From: Bacteroidales bacterium UBA6346
Lineage (GTDB): Bacteria; Bacteroidota; Bacteroidia; Bacteroidales; UBA932
NCBI GenBank assembly: GCA_002438905.1
Contig: DJSA01000093.1
Coordinates: 1-24,231 of the forward strand
Direction of reading: 5' to 3'
DNA length: 24,231 nt
In this document: piece by piece, positions 1 to 8,114 of the stretch
Position numbering within the stretch: the first letter of the stretch is position 1
Layout: each line of letters opens with the position of its first letter
Notes under the pieces: generated by a model
Seen by the model: the letters and a program-made list of their open reading frames with translations, nothing else
What the model was told of the DNA's origin: nothing
The model's database searches: none
Position numbers and translations under genes: made by a program

Positions 1-701
1 GTCCACAGATGGTACTCAAGCACGTTCTCACCGTTCTGGTAGTGAACGACTGTGCCCTTGTAGACCATAATTGCACCGGTCTGCCACTTGCCGTAGCCGG
101 TGAAATTCTGAGGCTTCGCCGGAATCATGTCGTAGAGGGAAGCCGACTGACGGTTGCCGTCCTTGCCGAGAAGGGCATCAGGGTGGGTCGCGTTGTCAAG
201 CACCTGATATTCAGGGGCTGAGATGTAGATAGGCTGAACCTCAGTGTTGCCGTCCTTGTCCTTGGTAGTCACTTCCTGCGCGAGGTAGAAAACTCCGGAG
301 TTGGTGCCCTTAGCCACCTTCCAGTCGAACTCAAGCCTGAAGTTCTTGAACTTGTGAGCGAAGATGAGGTCACCGCCCTCGCTGGTCTGACCCTCGCCGG
401 TGCCTGAGCCTGTGAACTTGAGGCAGCCGTCCTCGATGGTCCAGCGCTGAGGAACACTGTCCTTCATGTAGCCTCTCCAGCCCTTGAGGGAAGTGCCGTC
501 GAAGATTACGTAATATCCGTCCTTGTCCTGCGGATATTCGCCCAGGTCAACGCATGGCTTCTCGACTACCGTGTATTCCGGAACAGCCGGAGTCTCAGCG
601 GTCTTTTCCTCAGCCTTCTTTGAATTGTTGTTGCAGGCGCATGATGACACCACCGCAACGGAGGCAGCAGCCGCTGCCGCGAAAAGAAATGTTCTTTTCA
701 T
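1..701 (-). CDS. DUF1080 (3-keto-disaccharide hydrolase family) lipoprotein, partial
   Basis: The gene starts at 701 and leaves the window at base 1, so only the first 233 residues are visible. The N-terminus is a lipoprotein signal peptide with the likely lipidated cysteine at residue 21 (..VVSSC), followed by a low-complexity linker. The rest matches the DUF1080 beta-sandwich fold: FDGTSLKGW near residues 68-76, NSGVFY near 135, EYQVLDN near 165 and ASLYDM near 190. Known members of this family cleave 3-keto-glycosides made by Gfo/Idh/MocA dehydrogenases. Here the gene directly follows two such dehydrogenases, which supports that role. Export as a lipoprotein would place it in the periplasm or at the outer membrane. 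The C-terminal part and any active-site residues there are not visible. A purely carbohydrate-binding role is also possible. Confidence 0.9.
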   Translation of the reverse strand, partial: MKRTFLFAAAAAASVAVVSSCACNNNSKKAEEKTAETPAVPEYTVVEKPCVDLGEYPQDKDGYYVIFDGTSLKGWRGYMKDSVPQRWTIEDGCLKFTGSGTGEGQTSEGGDLIFAHKFKNFRLEFDWKVAKGTNSGVFYLAQEVTTKDKDGNTEVQPIYISAPEYQVLDNATHPDALLGKDGNRQSASLYDMIPAKPQNFTGYGKWQTGAIMVYKGTVVHYQNGENVLEYHLW

Positions 702-814
702 ATCTATTGTCACTGATTTAATATTGTTGAAAATAAACTGCTTCAGCTTTGTCTTTTATCATCGGGCATCGATTTTTTGACGAAGCCGGTTATTTCTAAA
801 AGTCTCTGCACAGC

Positions 815-841
815 CCGGGCAGAGGGATGACCCCTGCCCGG
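815..841 (-). terminator. Strong GC-rich hairpin, putative terminator after the Tat oxidoreductase
   Basis: An 8-bp perfect stem (815-822 with 834-841, CCGGGCAG/CTGCCCGG) continues as three more G-C pairs after one bulged A, with a four-base loop (827-830). It lies about 12 bases past the stop codon of the gene at 854-2371 on the transcribed strand. No good T run follows, so it may be a terminator, an attenuator ahead of the DUF1080 gene or an mRNA-stabilising end. The remaining bases between 702 and 853 show no convincing promoter or ORF. Confidence 0.55.
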
Positions 842-853
842 CCATGCAAATTC

Positions 854-2371
854 CTATTCCTGAGGCATCGGAGGAAGCTCGTAGCCGTGCTGATAGTTGT
901 GCCTAATGAGTTCGGCCGCGAACTGGTTCGCATCAACAGGGTCGGTGTAGGTGTTCTCGAATGTCGGGTGACCGTCGTGGATCGAGAATCCGTCCTTGAT
1001 CATTGACTTCACCGTGGCACCAGCAGGGATGTTCGTGAACTTCATGTTCTTGCCGTCCCAGTCAAGCACCTGGTTGAGTCCCTGGAGACGGATTGCAAGC
1101 ACTCCCATGACGACCATCTCGTTGAACGGCCCGGCCTCGCTGAAGTCAGAAGCCGACGGCACGCGGACTGACGGGTCCTCCTTGCAGGCGCGAACCCAGT
1201 CCTGAACGTGGTTGACGGTGAAGTCCTCGCTGATAGAAGGAACCCGGCGAAGAACCTTCGGAGCATCAGGAACCCTTCCGGAAACAAGGTATGGACGGGA
1301 TCCGTAGCAGCCGCAGATGAGCGTGTCCTTTGTGCCGTGGAAAATCACGGCGCCGCCCCAGTAGTTCATATCCACTCCCGCAGGTAGTCCCTCCGGTCTG
1401 TCTGGAAGAAGACCGCCGTCGTACCAGTTGAGCTCAACCTCCGGCATCGCCACCTTAGGCATGTTGTCGCGGGCTGGGAAGATGTACTTCACGTGCTGCG
1501 CCGAAGGGCAGGACTCGCTGAGAAGCTTGGTTGAAGAGCCCTGGACGTGGATAGGATAGCCAAGGTTCAGAGCCTTGAAAGGGGCGTGGAGGATGTGGCA
1601 GGCCATGTCGCCGAGGGCGCCGGTGCCGAAGTCCCACCAGCCACGGAAGTTCCACGGGGTGTAGATCTGATGGTACGGACGCATCGGAGCCGGGCCTATG
1701 AACGCGTCCCAGTTGAGGGTCGAAGGCACGCTCATCTGCTCTGTCGGGCGCTCAAGACCCTGAGGCCAAATAGGGCGGTCGGTGAAGGCGTCAACCTTGG
1801 TCACCTCGCCGATCTCACCGTTCCAGATCCACTCGCAGGCAAGCCGCACGCCCTCGTTGGACGCACCCTGGTTACCCATCTGCGTGGCAACACCGGCCTT
1901 GGCTGCAAGTTTGGTCAGAAGTCTGGACTCATACACGGTGTGGGTGAGGGGCTTCTCGCAGTAGACGTGCTTGCCGGCCGCAAGTGCCTCCGCGCAGATG
2001 ATCGCGTGGGTGTGGTCGGCGGTCGCGCACATCACAGCGTCACATTCCGGAAGCAGTTCCTTGAACATCACACGGTAGTCGTTGTATTTCTTCGCCTTGG
2101 GATAGCGCTTGAAGACGTGGTCGGCATATTTCCAGTCAACATCGCACAGTCCTATGATGTCCTCGGTCTCAAGAGCCTGGAGCACGCTCGCTCCCCTTCC
2201 GCCGATGCCGACGGCTATAATCTTGAGCTTCCTGTCAAGGGGCTTCTTTGGCTTCTTGCCGGCCTCGCTCTCGGAGTTGCCTGCGAAGAGGACGTTAGGA
2301 GCAACGGCAAGACCTGCCGCAGCTGCGGCTCCGACCTTCAGAAATGATCTTCTGGATAGTTCTTTAGACAT
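854..2371 (-). CDS. Tat-exported Gfo/Idh/MocA family oxidoreductase
   Basis: 505 residues. The ATG at 2371 is chosen over the TTG two codons upstream because it puts the twin-arginine motif SRRSFLK at residues 6-12, followed by an Ala-rich hydrophobic segment. This is a Tat signal, so the enzyme is exported folded, probably with its nicotinamide cofactor already bound. The Rossmann domain starts at residue 50 with the glycine motif AVGIGGRG (53-60). The family EKP motif is at 139-141 (YCEKPLTHT). The C-terminal domain contains GDMACHILH, in the position of the catalytic histidine region of bacterial members. Family enzymes oxidise or reduce sugar hydroxyls, often at C3. Between a cytoplasmic paralogue and a DUF1080 lipoprotein, the likely job is periplasmic oxidation of a glycoside to its 3-keto form, or the reverse. 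Substrate unknown. Confidence 0.93.
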   Translation of the reverse strand: MSKELSRRSFLKVGAAAAAGLAVAPNVLFAGNSESEAGKKPKKPLDRKLKIIAVGIGGRGASVLQALETEDIIGLCDVDWKYADHVFKRYPKAKKYNDYRVMFKELLPECDAVMCATADHTHAIICAEALAAGKHVYCEKPLTHTVYESRLLTKLAAKAGVATQMGNQGASNEGVRLACEWIWNGEIGEVTKVDAFTDRPIWPQGLERPTEQMSVPSTLNWDAFIGPAPMRPYHQIYTPWNFRGWWDFGTGALGDMACHILHAPFKALNLGYPIHVQGSSTKLLSESCPSAQHVKYIFPARDNMPKVAMPEVELNWYDGGLLPDRPEGLPAGVDMNYWGGAVIFHGTKDTLICGCYGSRPYLVSGRVPDAPKVLRRVPSISEDFTVNHVQDWVRACKEDPSVRVPSASDFSEAGPFNEMVVMGVLAIRLQGLNQVLDWDGKNMKFTNIPAGATVKSMIKDGFSIHDGHPTFENTYTDPVDANQFAAELIRHNYQHGYELPPMPQE

Positions 2372-2411
2372 AATCAAACAGTATTTGTGTTAATAAAAAT
2401 CTCTGTGGCGT

Positions 2412-2435
2412 GGCTGTCTGTCAATCCGGACAGCC
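2412..2435 (-). terminator. Hairpin between the two oxidoreductase genes
   Basis: An inverted repeat GGCTGTC/GACAGCC (2412-2418 with 2429-2435), extendable by a G-T and a G-C pair, encloses a six-base loop. On the transcribed strand it sits about 30 bases past the stop of the gene at 2466-3539. A T-rich stretch follows about ten bases later, which is further than in a textbook intrinsic terminator. It may attenuate read-through into the Tat oxidoreductase gene. Confidence 0.4.
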
Positions 2436-2465
2436 GGCGGATTCAAGACGGAACCAGACTGACTG

Positions 2466-3539
2466 TCAGTGCTGACGGATAAGCCCGTAGCCTTCGGTTG
2501 CAGTGCGCCTGCGCTCCCAGATCTGCTCCAGCTCCTCGTGGGTGCCCTTCATCGGCATATCGTGCGTACGGGCGTCGTCGAGCATCTTCCACGCGAACTC
2601 CGACGCGATGGCCGCGTCCCGCAGCGAAGGAAGCCTCGGGTCGGTCGTCCCGTTCCGCAGACAGTCGGCATAGACGTCGATGAGCTTGTCGATGTTCTTT
2701 CCCCCGTACGGCCGCTCTATCCTCTCCGTGCGCGTGACCCCGTGGATGTCCACCACGGCCGTCTTGAAGTCGTGGCTCATCCGGGCTATACCCTTCGTGC
2801 CGATGATGTCGGCGTAGGAGTTATGGGTCTGGACTTTCGCCAGCTGACCGTAGTTGTGACCCTGGGTGATGTCGAAGACTACTCCGTTCTCGAACGTCCC
2901 GTGGGTCTGGAGCCACCACGGGTCCTTCCATTCCCAAAGGCGGATGGCCTGCGCGTGCCAGGTCTTGTACTCGCTGCCGGTGAGCCAGCGCGCGATGTCT
3001 ATATAGTGCATACCGCAGTCGTGGAACGCAGGGCCCTCGAACTCGTGATGGCCCTCACCTGGTGACAGGCCGGGCGTCATGTGACAAAGGCGGACAATGG
3101 CAAGCTCGCCGAGTTCACCGGAGAGGATCACGTCCTTCAGCTCGTTGTAGTACCACGAGTTACGAAGATACAAGTCGACCGTCGAAAGCAGACCAGAATG
3201 CTCCGTCTCCCTGACGACTTCCCACTCACGCTCTATGGTGTCGGCTATCGGCTTCTCCATTATTATGTTCTTCCTCGCAGCGACAGCTTTCCGCACACGG
3301 CCAAGCCGCGTGTCGGCAAGGGCCGTCAGAGCCACAACCTCCACTTCCGGGTCATTGAATATCTCGTCCTCATCCTTGGTCCGGACAACGTCCGGAAACT
3401 TCTCCGCGGCAATGTCCAAAGAAGCATCGGAAACGTCGCAGATGTACTTCAAGTCCCATTTCTCACTCTTTTGGAACTCGTCCGCGAAGAATCCGCCCAT
3501 GCGTCCGTAACCTATAAGTCCGACCTTTATTTTCTTCAT
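2466..3539 (-). CDS. Cytoplasmic Gfo/Idh/MocA family oxidoreductase
   Basis: 357 residues, full length for the family. No signal peptide: the protein starts straight into the Rossmann fold (MKKIKVGLIGYGRMGG, glycine motif at residues 10-15). The EKP motif is at 95-97 (IIMEKPIADT). A typical D-x3-H-x2-D catalytic segment (HDCGMHYIDIARW) lies near the middle, after the substrate-domain beta strands. The family includes inositol 2-dehydrogenase and sugar 3-dehydrogenases. Being cytoplasmic, it could reduce the imported 3-keto-sugar, recycling NAD(P)H against the exported paralogue. It lies 69 bases downstream of the MBL gene and has its own well-formed promoter at 3576-3607, so it can be expressed apart from the upstream genes. 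Exact substrate unknown. Confidence 0.92.
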   Translation of the reverse strand: MKKIKVGLIGYGRMGGFFADEFQKSEKWDLKYICDVSDASLDIAAEKFPDVVRTKDEDEIFNDPEVEVVALTALADTRLGRVRKAVAARKNIIMEKPIADTIEREWEVVRETEHSGLLSTVDLYLRNSWYYNELKDVILSGELGELAIVRLCHMTPGLSPGEGHHEFEGPAFHDCGMHYIDIARWLTGSEYKTWHAQAIRLWEWKDPWWLQTHGTFENGVVFDITQGHNYGQLAKVQTHNSYADIIGTKGIARMSHDFKTAVVDIHGVTRTERIERPYGGKNIDKLIDVYADCLRNGTTDPRLPSLRDAAIASEFAWKMLDDARTHDMPMKGTHEELEQIWERRRTATEGYGLIRQH

Positions 3540-3575
3540 TGCTCTTCATTTAATGCCAGTGCACGACACGGCTAA

Positions 3576-3607
3576 CAAATATAATAAAACCCATTGAATA
3601 AAACAAA
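3576..3607 (-). promoter_or_regulatory. Bacteroidota-type promoter for the oxidoreductase genes
   Basis: Read on the minus strand: TTTG (3604-3607), 20 bases, then TATATTTG (3576-3583). This matches the Bacteroides primary-sigma consensus of -33 TTTG and -7 TAnnTTTG with the expected spacing. The -7 box is about 36 bases upstream of the start codon at 3539. The -33 box lies just past the stop codon of the preceding MBL gene, so the promoter is internal to the gene string. Confidence 0.7.
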
Positions 3608-3608
3608 C

Positions 3609-4544
3609 TTAGAATACAACCTCCAGCCCATCGTATGCCGCCTTCAACGGCTCCGGAAGTGTCGCGTCCAGTTCCGCCTGCGTGCCGTGCAGCGTGCGGG
3701 CAAGGTGGGTGAGATAGACGTGGACACCTTCGGCTGGCTCATAGCAATGCGTTTTCTTCAGAACATTGACCGTGTGAAGGACATCGTCCACACAACTGTG
3801 CGAGAAGATTCGGAAGTTCTCGACTTCGCCCATGCCCATGGTGGCCTCCATTATCAGCCCATTGAGCGGCTTCCAAAGTTTCCTATCAAGGCCGTCCACG
3901 CCGAACTGCCCTCCCCGCGCCGCATTGGCCGGGATTCCGCCCGTGTCAGTTGCATAGAGCACTCGGCAGTCACCCTTTATCATCAGATAGATAAGCGCCT
4001 GTTCGTGAAGGTCGCCCGTGCAGTGGTTGGCGGGGAGAGCCTTGAACGTGACGCCATCAACTGTCACTTCCTCCTGCTGCTCAAGACCGATGACCTCCGG
4101 AGCCTGCACGCCGAGACGGGCAGCGGTCCGCTCGAAGTCGCCCCTGCAGCGGCTGAGCCATGTGGAGCCGCAATAGACCCTTTTCAGCCCGATCTTCAGA
4201 GCTGCCTCAGGGTTGTAGTGGTCTCCGTGCGAATGGGTGTAGAAGATTGTCTCCGCCTTGAACCCCTCCGGAAGCATGTCCATGTCGGAAGGCGTGAAAT
4301 CCACAAGCACCTTGTCGTCCACAAGTATACTGCTCCAGCGGCGATGCTCACCGCGCTCGTCCGGACCATTCCAATCAGCCGCGCCCGTTCCGATGAACCG
4401 GACCTTAATGTGATCTCCTGCAGTGGCACCGCAGCGCCCCTGTCCTCCGCAGTTTGACTGTCCGAAAGCAGCCGTCTCACCGGATGTCATCATTCCGACA
4501 GCGGTGATAATGCACAAAATAGATGAAAAAAGTCTGTTCTTCAT
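3609..4544 (-). CDS. Exported metallo-beta-lactamase-fold hydrolase
   Basis: 311 residues with an N-terminal signal peptide (hydrophobic segment about residues 5-20). The full set of MBL metal ligands is visible: THSHGDH (H104, H106, D108, H109), H174 in ANHCTG, D200 in YATDTGG and H280 in LTHLAR. The start of the fold, FIGTGAADW (about 50-58), resembles PhnP/RNase Z-like members that hydrolyse phosphodiesters. In a PUL the substrate could be a cyclic phosphate, a lactone or another ester on the imported glycan, but nothing in the sequence decides this. The start is supported by a purine-rich AAAAGG about five bases before the ATG. The 133-bp gap upstream, toward the GH99-like gene, contains no clear -7 box. 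Confidence 0.88.
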   Translation of the reverse strand: MKNRLFSSILCIITAVGMMTSGETAAFGQSNCGGQGRCGATAGDHIKVRFIGTGAADWNGPDERGEHRRWSSILVDDKVLVDFTPSDMDMLPEGFKAETIFYTHSHGDHYNPEAALKIGLKRVYCGSTWLSRCRGDFERTAARLGVQAPEVIGLEQQEEVTVDGVTFKALPANHCTGDLHEQALIYLMIKGDCRVLYATDTGGIPANAARGGQFGVDGLDRKLWKPLNGLIMEATMGMGEVENFRIFSHSCVDDVLHTVNVLKKTHCYEPAEGVHVYLTHLARTLHGTQAELDATLPEPLKAAYDGLEVVF

Positions 4545-4677
4545 ATTCCTTTTATCTCATTGTTCGTATTACATACGCCACTTTTCTCAGCTCGACATAG
4601 CTCAAGCAAGTTTGGCTCCGCCCTTGATTATCGCAAATGGTCGATTTTTACACGTGACTTCCAACTCTCCAAGAATT

Positions 4678-5856
4678 CTATTGTGCCGCACCAAAAACGG
4701 ATTTCACCGCATCCAGATACTGATAGCCCCACACCTCGTCGGGCATAAGGTAACTGCCCTCGACCCACTCGTTCCAGGCATTTATCATGACAAACTTCTC
4801 CTGTCTGTCCGCATTGCGGTCCGCATATTCCTTTGCCACCTGGAGGTAGGTCCTGAACGTCTCGGGAGTGGCATCTATGTGAATCACGTCATCGATTCCT
4901 TTTTTCGGGAAACGCGGAGTGTCGTCCCAGCCAACAGCTACTGTAGGATAAACTGGGATGTCAAGAAGACTGTGCCATACCTCGCGGATGCCTATAGCGC
5001 CGCAGTTCATCTGGGTGTAGTCCGGAGAGTATGCCCCAGGGTTGTAGCCCACCATGCTTGCGACTCCAAGATTGTCTATCGTACCCTTTATCTCGGCAAT
5101 CTTCTCCGGGCTCGGATAAGGAACCCCGCCGTGAACCATCTGGAGGTGCAGGTCAGGGAAACCGGCCTTGCGAACTTCCGAACGCATGTACTCAATGGCT
5201 TCAGCCGCATTTTCCGGTCCGCCGAGGCCGTTTGCGAAGATGTTCAGGTCGAATATGGCGAACACCGGGCAGCCATCAACCTTGACATAGTTCGGCTGCG
5301 TGAAATATTGGCGGATGACCCTCTCGACAATAAGTCTGAAGTCGTCCATCCCCACCGCCCCGTGCCAAAGGATAGAACTGTCGTCGCCCCATTTGTGAGG
5401 GTTCCAGTAGTTGTGGGGCACGTCGTGGTTCGCCCACATGATGTAGAAGTCCATCTTGCGGCAGCTCGGAGCCTTGAGAAAGCCGTTATTGAGGGCGCCT
5501 TCAAGGTAGGGATAGTGGTCGAACCAGTACCAGTCGTAGATGAAGGTATTCACGCCGTATTCAAGAGCCGTGTTTATCCACCTTTCGACGACCTGAGGAT
5601 CGTCATCCATCTCATATCCCCAGAGAGGCCGTTTGGGCTGATAGTGTCCCTCATAGCGAGGAGCTCCCTTTTTGATGACCTCCCACTCGCCTATCCCCTC
5701 TTCCCAGTTGGTGCGGCCGAGAGAATCGTCATGGCAGGACGGCCAGACCCATGCGCAGACGTGATATTTATCGTCACGCCGCTCGCCGCGCGTGTTGCAG
5801 GCAACACATGCAGCGAGAGCGAGAATAAAAAGAAGCAGTTTCTTACTGTTTTTCAT
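4678..5856 (-). CDS. GH99-like (WbsX family) lipoprotein, probable glycosidase
   Basis: 392 residues. The ATG at 5856 is preferred over the adjoining TTG at 5859. It lies three bases after the TAG stop of the preceding gene, so translation is probably coupled. Lipoprotein signal with Cys20. Landmarks of the GH99-like/WbsX family are the N-terminal aromatic strand AWVWP (35-39), HYQPKRPLWGY (71-81), FIYDWYWFDH (105-114), MWANHD (140-145) and a C-terminal AWNEWVEG (360-367). True GH99 endomannosidases carry a comparable FNEWHEG carboxylate motif, so Glu363 is a candidate catalytic residue. WbsX proteins are often labelled glycosyltransferases or O-antigen proteins. Export as a lipoprotein inside a PUL argues for a degradative surface or periplasmic role. 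Linkage specificity is unknown. Confidence 0.85.
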   Translation of the reverse strand: MKNSKKLLLFILALAACVACNTRGERRDDKYHVCAWVWPSCHDDSLGRTNWEEGIGEWEVIKKGAPRYEGHYQPKRPLWGYEMDDDPQVVERWINTALEYGVNTFIYDWYWFDHYPYLEGALNNGFLKAPSCRKMDFYIMWANHDVPHNYWNPHKWGDDSSILWHGAVGMDDFRLIVERVIRQYFTQPNYVKVDGCPVFAIFDLNIFANGLGGPENAAEAIEYMRSEVRKAGFPDLHLQMVHGGVPYPSPEKIAEIKGTIDNLGVASMVGYNPGAYSPDYTQMNCGAIGIREVWHSLLDIPVYPTVAVGWDDTPRFPKKGIDDVIHIDATPETFRTYLQVAKEYADRNADRQEKFVMINAWNEWVEGSYLMPDEVWGYQYLDAVKSVFGAAQ

Positions 5857-5859
5857 CAA

Positions 5860-8100
5860 CTATTTTTCAATTGTGAGTTTTGTTCCGTTGACGGTGATGG
5901 TTGATGCCAAAGTGCAATCTGTCACTTTATGGGAATCTGTACTGTTATTCGATTCTCCTATAATTTGGCCGATACGCTGAGCAGGATTGCCATCGACAGA
6001 GTTTGTTATAGCGATAGTACCCTGTGATACACAACCTGCAAACGTGGATTTTGCATTCATGTTAGGGTAGCTTGCATTTGGAGCAGTGTTGCGTCCGACA
6101 AATCCGCCGACGCCACGTCCGGCTCCGTCAAGAGAACCACGTTTATCCCAATCAATGTTAATTTTGCCCGTGAATGAACATTTCGAGAATTCGGCCCCAC
6201 GTTCAAGGTTTCCAATAAATCCACCAATGCGAATTTGGCCATCTACACTGATTGAATTCTTGTGTAGATAATTAATAGTACCTTCAAATGAACAGTCATT
6301 CATTGTCATTATCTCTCCTGGATTTGTGCAAGTTCCGCCAAGGCCGACAATGCCTCCGATATATTTGGATGCTCCTTCTTTACAAGTAATTGTTGCCTCA
6401 CTGCCACACTTACAATTATTGAATGTAGCATGAAGTCCTTTGTTCCCGGCATTGCCCAAGAGACCGCCGACTGCCATTGCATTTCCTTCGATAGTTATAC
6501 TCCCATTAAATTGGCTATCGGTAATAGTGAAGATAGTTGGCTTAGAGATGGCATCCCTTACACCACCTATGAGACCTCCAAACTTATTGTCATCTCCTCC
6601 TTTAACACTCCACGCCTTAATAGCCACTGATGAACTTACATTCCTGATTGTGATACCTTCAGCAGAAAGGAAGCAAGCAAGACTTCCGAATGATGGTCCT
6701 TCGCCATTGCCGGCAGATATGGTACCAGCAATGACCAAGTCATGAACATCCGCGCCAAGATCCTGCACAAGACCGCCTCTTGTAGGGTGATTGGTTGCAA
6801 TTGTTACTGTATGGTTATTTCCGTTAAGCGGAACTGTCAGCTGCCCAAGCCAGAAAGGATTTGCTTCAATCTTCAAATCAGTATTGAATGCTATCTCGCC
6901 ATCGACCAAATACTTTGCATCCACAGTCTTTCCCTTTGTAATCGTACCTCCGACAGACTCGGTGAACGCCACGAGATCCTCCTGGCTGTTGATGCCGGCA
7001 AGGCGTACCGGAACCTCGGTCGCAGCGCCGCCCACGGAGAGAACCACGTTGCCCTCAAGAGCCTTCGTGTCGTCGGCCGGTGCGGTGACGGTGAGCTTTG
7101 TTCCCTCGACAGTGGCAGCCCAGCCTTCAGGGCAGCTTGCGGTCACGTCGCATTCGCCGGTGAAAGTCAGCGAATATTCAAGAGCCTCGCCTTTCTTGAA
7201 CGAGCGGAGCTCCGCCGGCTCAACCTTTTCTATTCCATAATGTTCAGCCTCCGCAAGGTTGAGGGAGAGCGGTTTCCTGTGGTTGCGGATAAACTCGACA
7301 GTCTCGGCCGAAGTCTTGAAGTAGGAAGTCTTGTCGGTCTTGACGACAACTTTGACAGCGTAGGTGCCTGGCGCGAGAACGACAGGAATTTCCAATGCAC
7401 CGGATTCAACGGCAACGTCAGCCGCGGTGGCAAGGTTCACGGTAACGGCCTTGGCACCGGTCGTCTGAGTCAGGGCAAGAGTCTCTTCCTTTTGGAGGTC
7501 GATTGCAGTGAGGTTAATGGAATAACTTCCGCAAATGTCGCTTTCGGAAGAAATGGTCACACTCTGGATCTTCTCGCCTGCGGCAACTGTACCATCAGAG
7601 AAGATGCGGAGAACTGCCGCAGAGGCAAGGTTGCAGAAATCCATCCCGCCAACAGGAGTCTCGCTGCCCGCAGCAAGTTCACCTTTGACAACGAAAGGCA
7701 CGGCGGCAAGCGGCATCGCGAAATGCTCGGTGCTCTGCTCAGCCGGAATGCTCACGACAACTTTCGAAGCCTCGGTTCCCGCTGCTTCAGCGTAAGGAGC
7801 GTATGCGTAAATCTTGTCACCTGCTTCAAGCTTCCCGATTGTCTTCACCTGGAAAGTGCATGGCGTGCCTACATTGACATGTGCTTTCTCGTTCTGCTGT
7901 CCCTTCGCGAACGTTCCTATGCAGTCTTCCGCTTCCCACTCGACGCAGTTCTCACCGAGGGTCGTCTTCGACGCCGCCGAGGTCTCGAAAGTGTATATGT
8001 GCTCACTTCTGTCCGGAGCCGCCGGCTGTGCCGGTTCCTTCTTGCAGGCCGCTGCTGCAAGAAGAACTATAACGGATGCTAAAAATAAGTTCCTTTTCAT
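5860..8100 (-). CDS. Fimbrillin-like / beta-helix (GLUG-like repeat) surface lipoprotein
   Basis: 746 residues. Lipoprotein signal with Cys19 (LLAAAAC). Residues about 30-290 look like a Mfa-like/fimbrillin domain (W-E-x-x-D near the start, YAYAPY, MPLAAVPFVV, LASAAVLRI). Residues about 295-372 form a BACON-like beta-sandwich (CDVTASCPEGWAATVEGTKL). From about 385 to the end there are five or six repeat units, each ending in GG[LIF][LIV]G (GGLIGG, GGLLGN, GGIVGL, GGFIGN, GGFVGR) with N/S/C-rich turns. These are typical of right-handed beta-helix or GLUG-repeat proteins. It is probably a surface-exposed binding protein rather than an enzyme, as no catalytic motif is evident. The repeat half is clearly more AT-rich than the first half. 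It follows the 46-residue small protein by 14 bases and is coupled to the GH99-like gene. Confidence 0.85.
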   Translation of the reverse strand: MKRNLFLASVIVLLAAAACKKEPAQPAAPDRSEHIYTFETSAASKTTLGENCVEWEAEDCIGTFAKGQQNEKAHVNVGTPCTFQVKTIGKLEAGDKIYAYAPYAEAAGTEASKVVVSIPAEQSTEHFAMPLAAVPFVVKGELAAGSETPVGGMDFCNLASAAVLRIFSDGTVAAGEKIQSVTISSESDICGSYSINLTAIDLQKEETLALTQTTGAKAVTVNLATAADVAVESGALEIPVVLAPGTYAVKVVVKTDKTSYFKTSAETVEFIRNHRKPLSLNLAEAEHYGIEKVEPAELRSFKKGEALEYSLTFTGECDVTASCPEGWAATVEGTKLTVTAPADDTKALEGNVVLSVGGAATEVPVRLAGINSQEDLVAFTESVGGTITKGKTVDAKYLVDGEIAFNTDLKIEANPFWLGQLTVPLNGNNHTVTIATNHPTRGGLVQDLGADVHDLVIAGTISAGNGEGPSFGSLACFLSAEGITIRNVSSSVAIKAWSVKGGDDNKFGGLIGGVRDAISKPTIFTITDSQFNGSITIEGNAMAVGGLLGNAGNKGLHATFNNCKCGSEATITCKEGASKYIGGIVGLGGTCTNPGEIMTMNDCSFEGTINYLHKNSISVDGQIRIGGFIGNLERGAEFSKCSFTGKINIDWDKRGSLDGAGRGVGGFVGRNTAPNASYPNMNAKSTFAGCVSQGTIAITNSVDGNPAQRIGQIIGESNNSTDSHKVTDCTLASTITVNGTKLTIEK

Positions 8101-8114
8101 TGTTTTAGTGTTTT

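Noticed and set aside
1547..2347. Plus-strand open frame of 266 codons
   Set aside because: Antisense to the Tat oxidoreductase, whose motifs are unambiguous.
4545..4677. Possible promoter or hairpin in the 133-bp gap (CATTTGCG, AGCT..AGCT repeat)
   Set aside because: CCATTTG lacks the TA of the -7 consensus, and the repeat is only four bases per arm; neither stands out from background.
4423..5904. Long open frame on the plus strand (493 codons)
   Set aside because: It runs antisense through the MBL and GH99-like genes, has no recognisable domain and has no promoter or typical start. It is a shadow of GC-rich coding DNA.
6742..8082. Long plus-strand open frame (446 codons)
   Set aside because: Antisense to the fimbrillin-like lipoprotein gene; the composition is Cys/Arg-rich nonsense.
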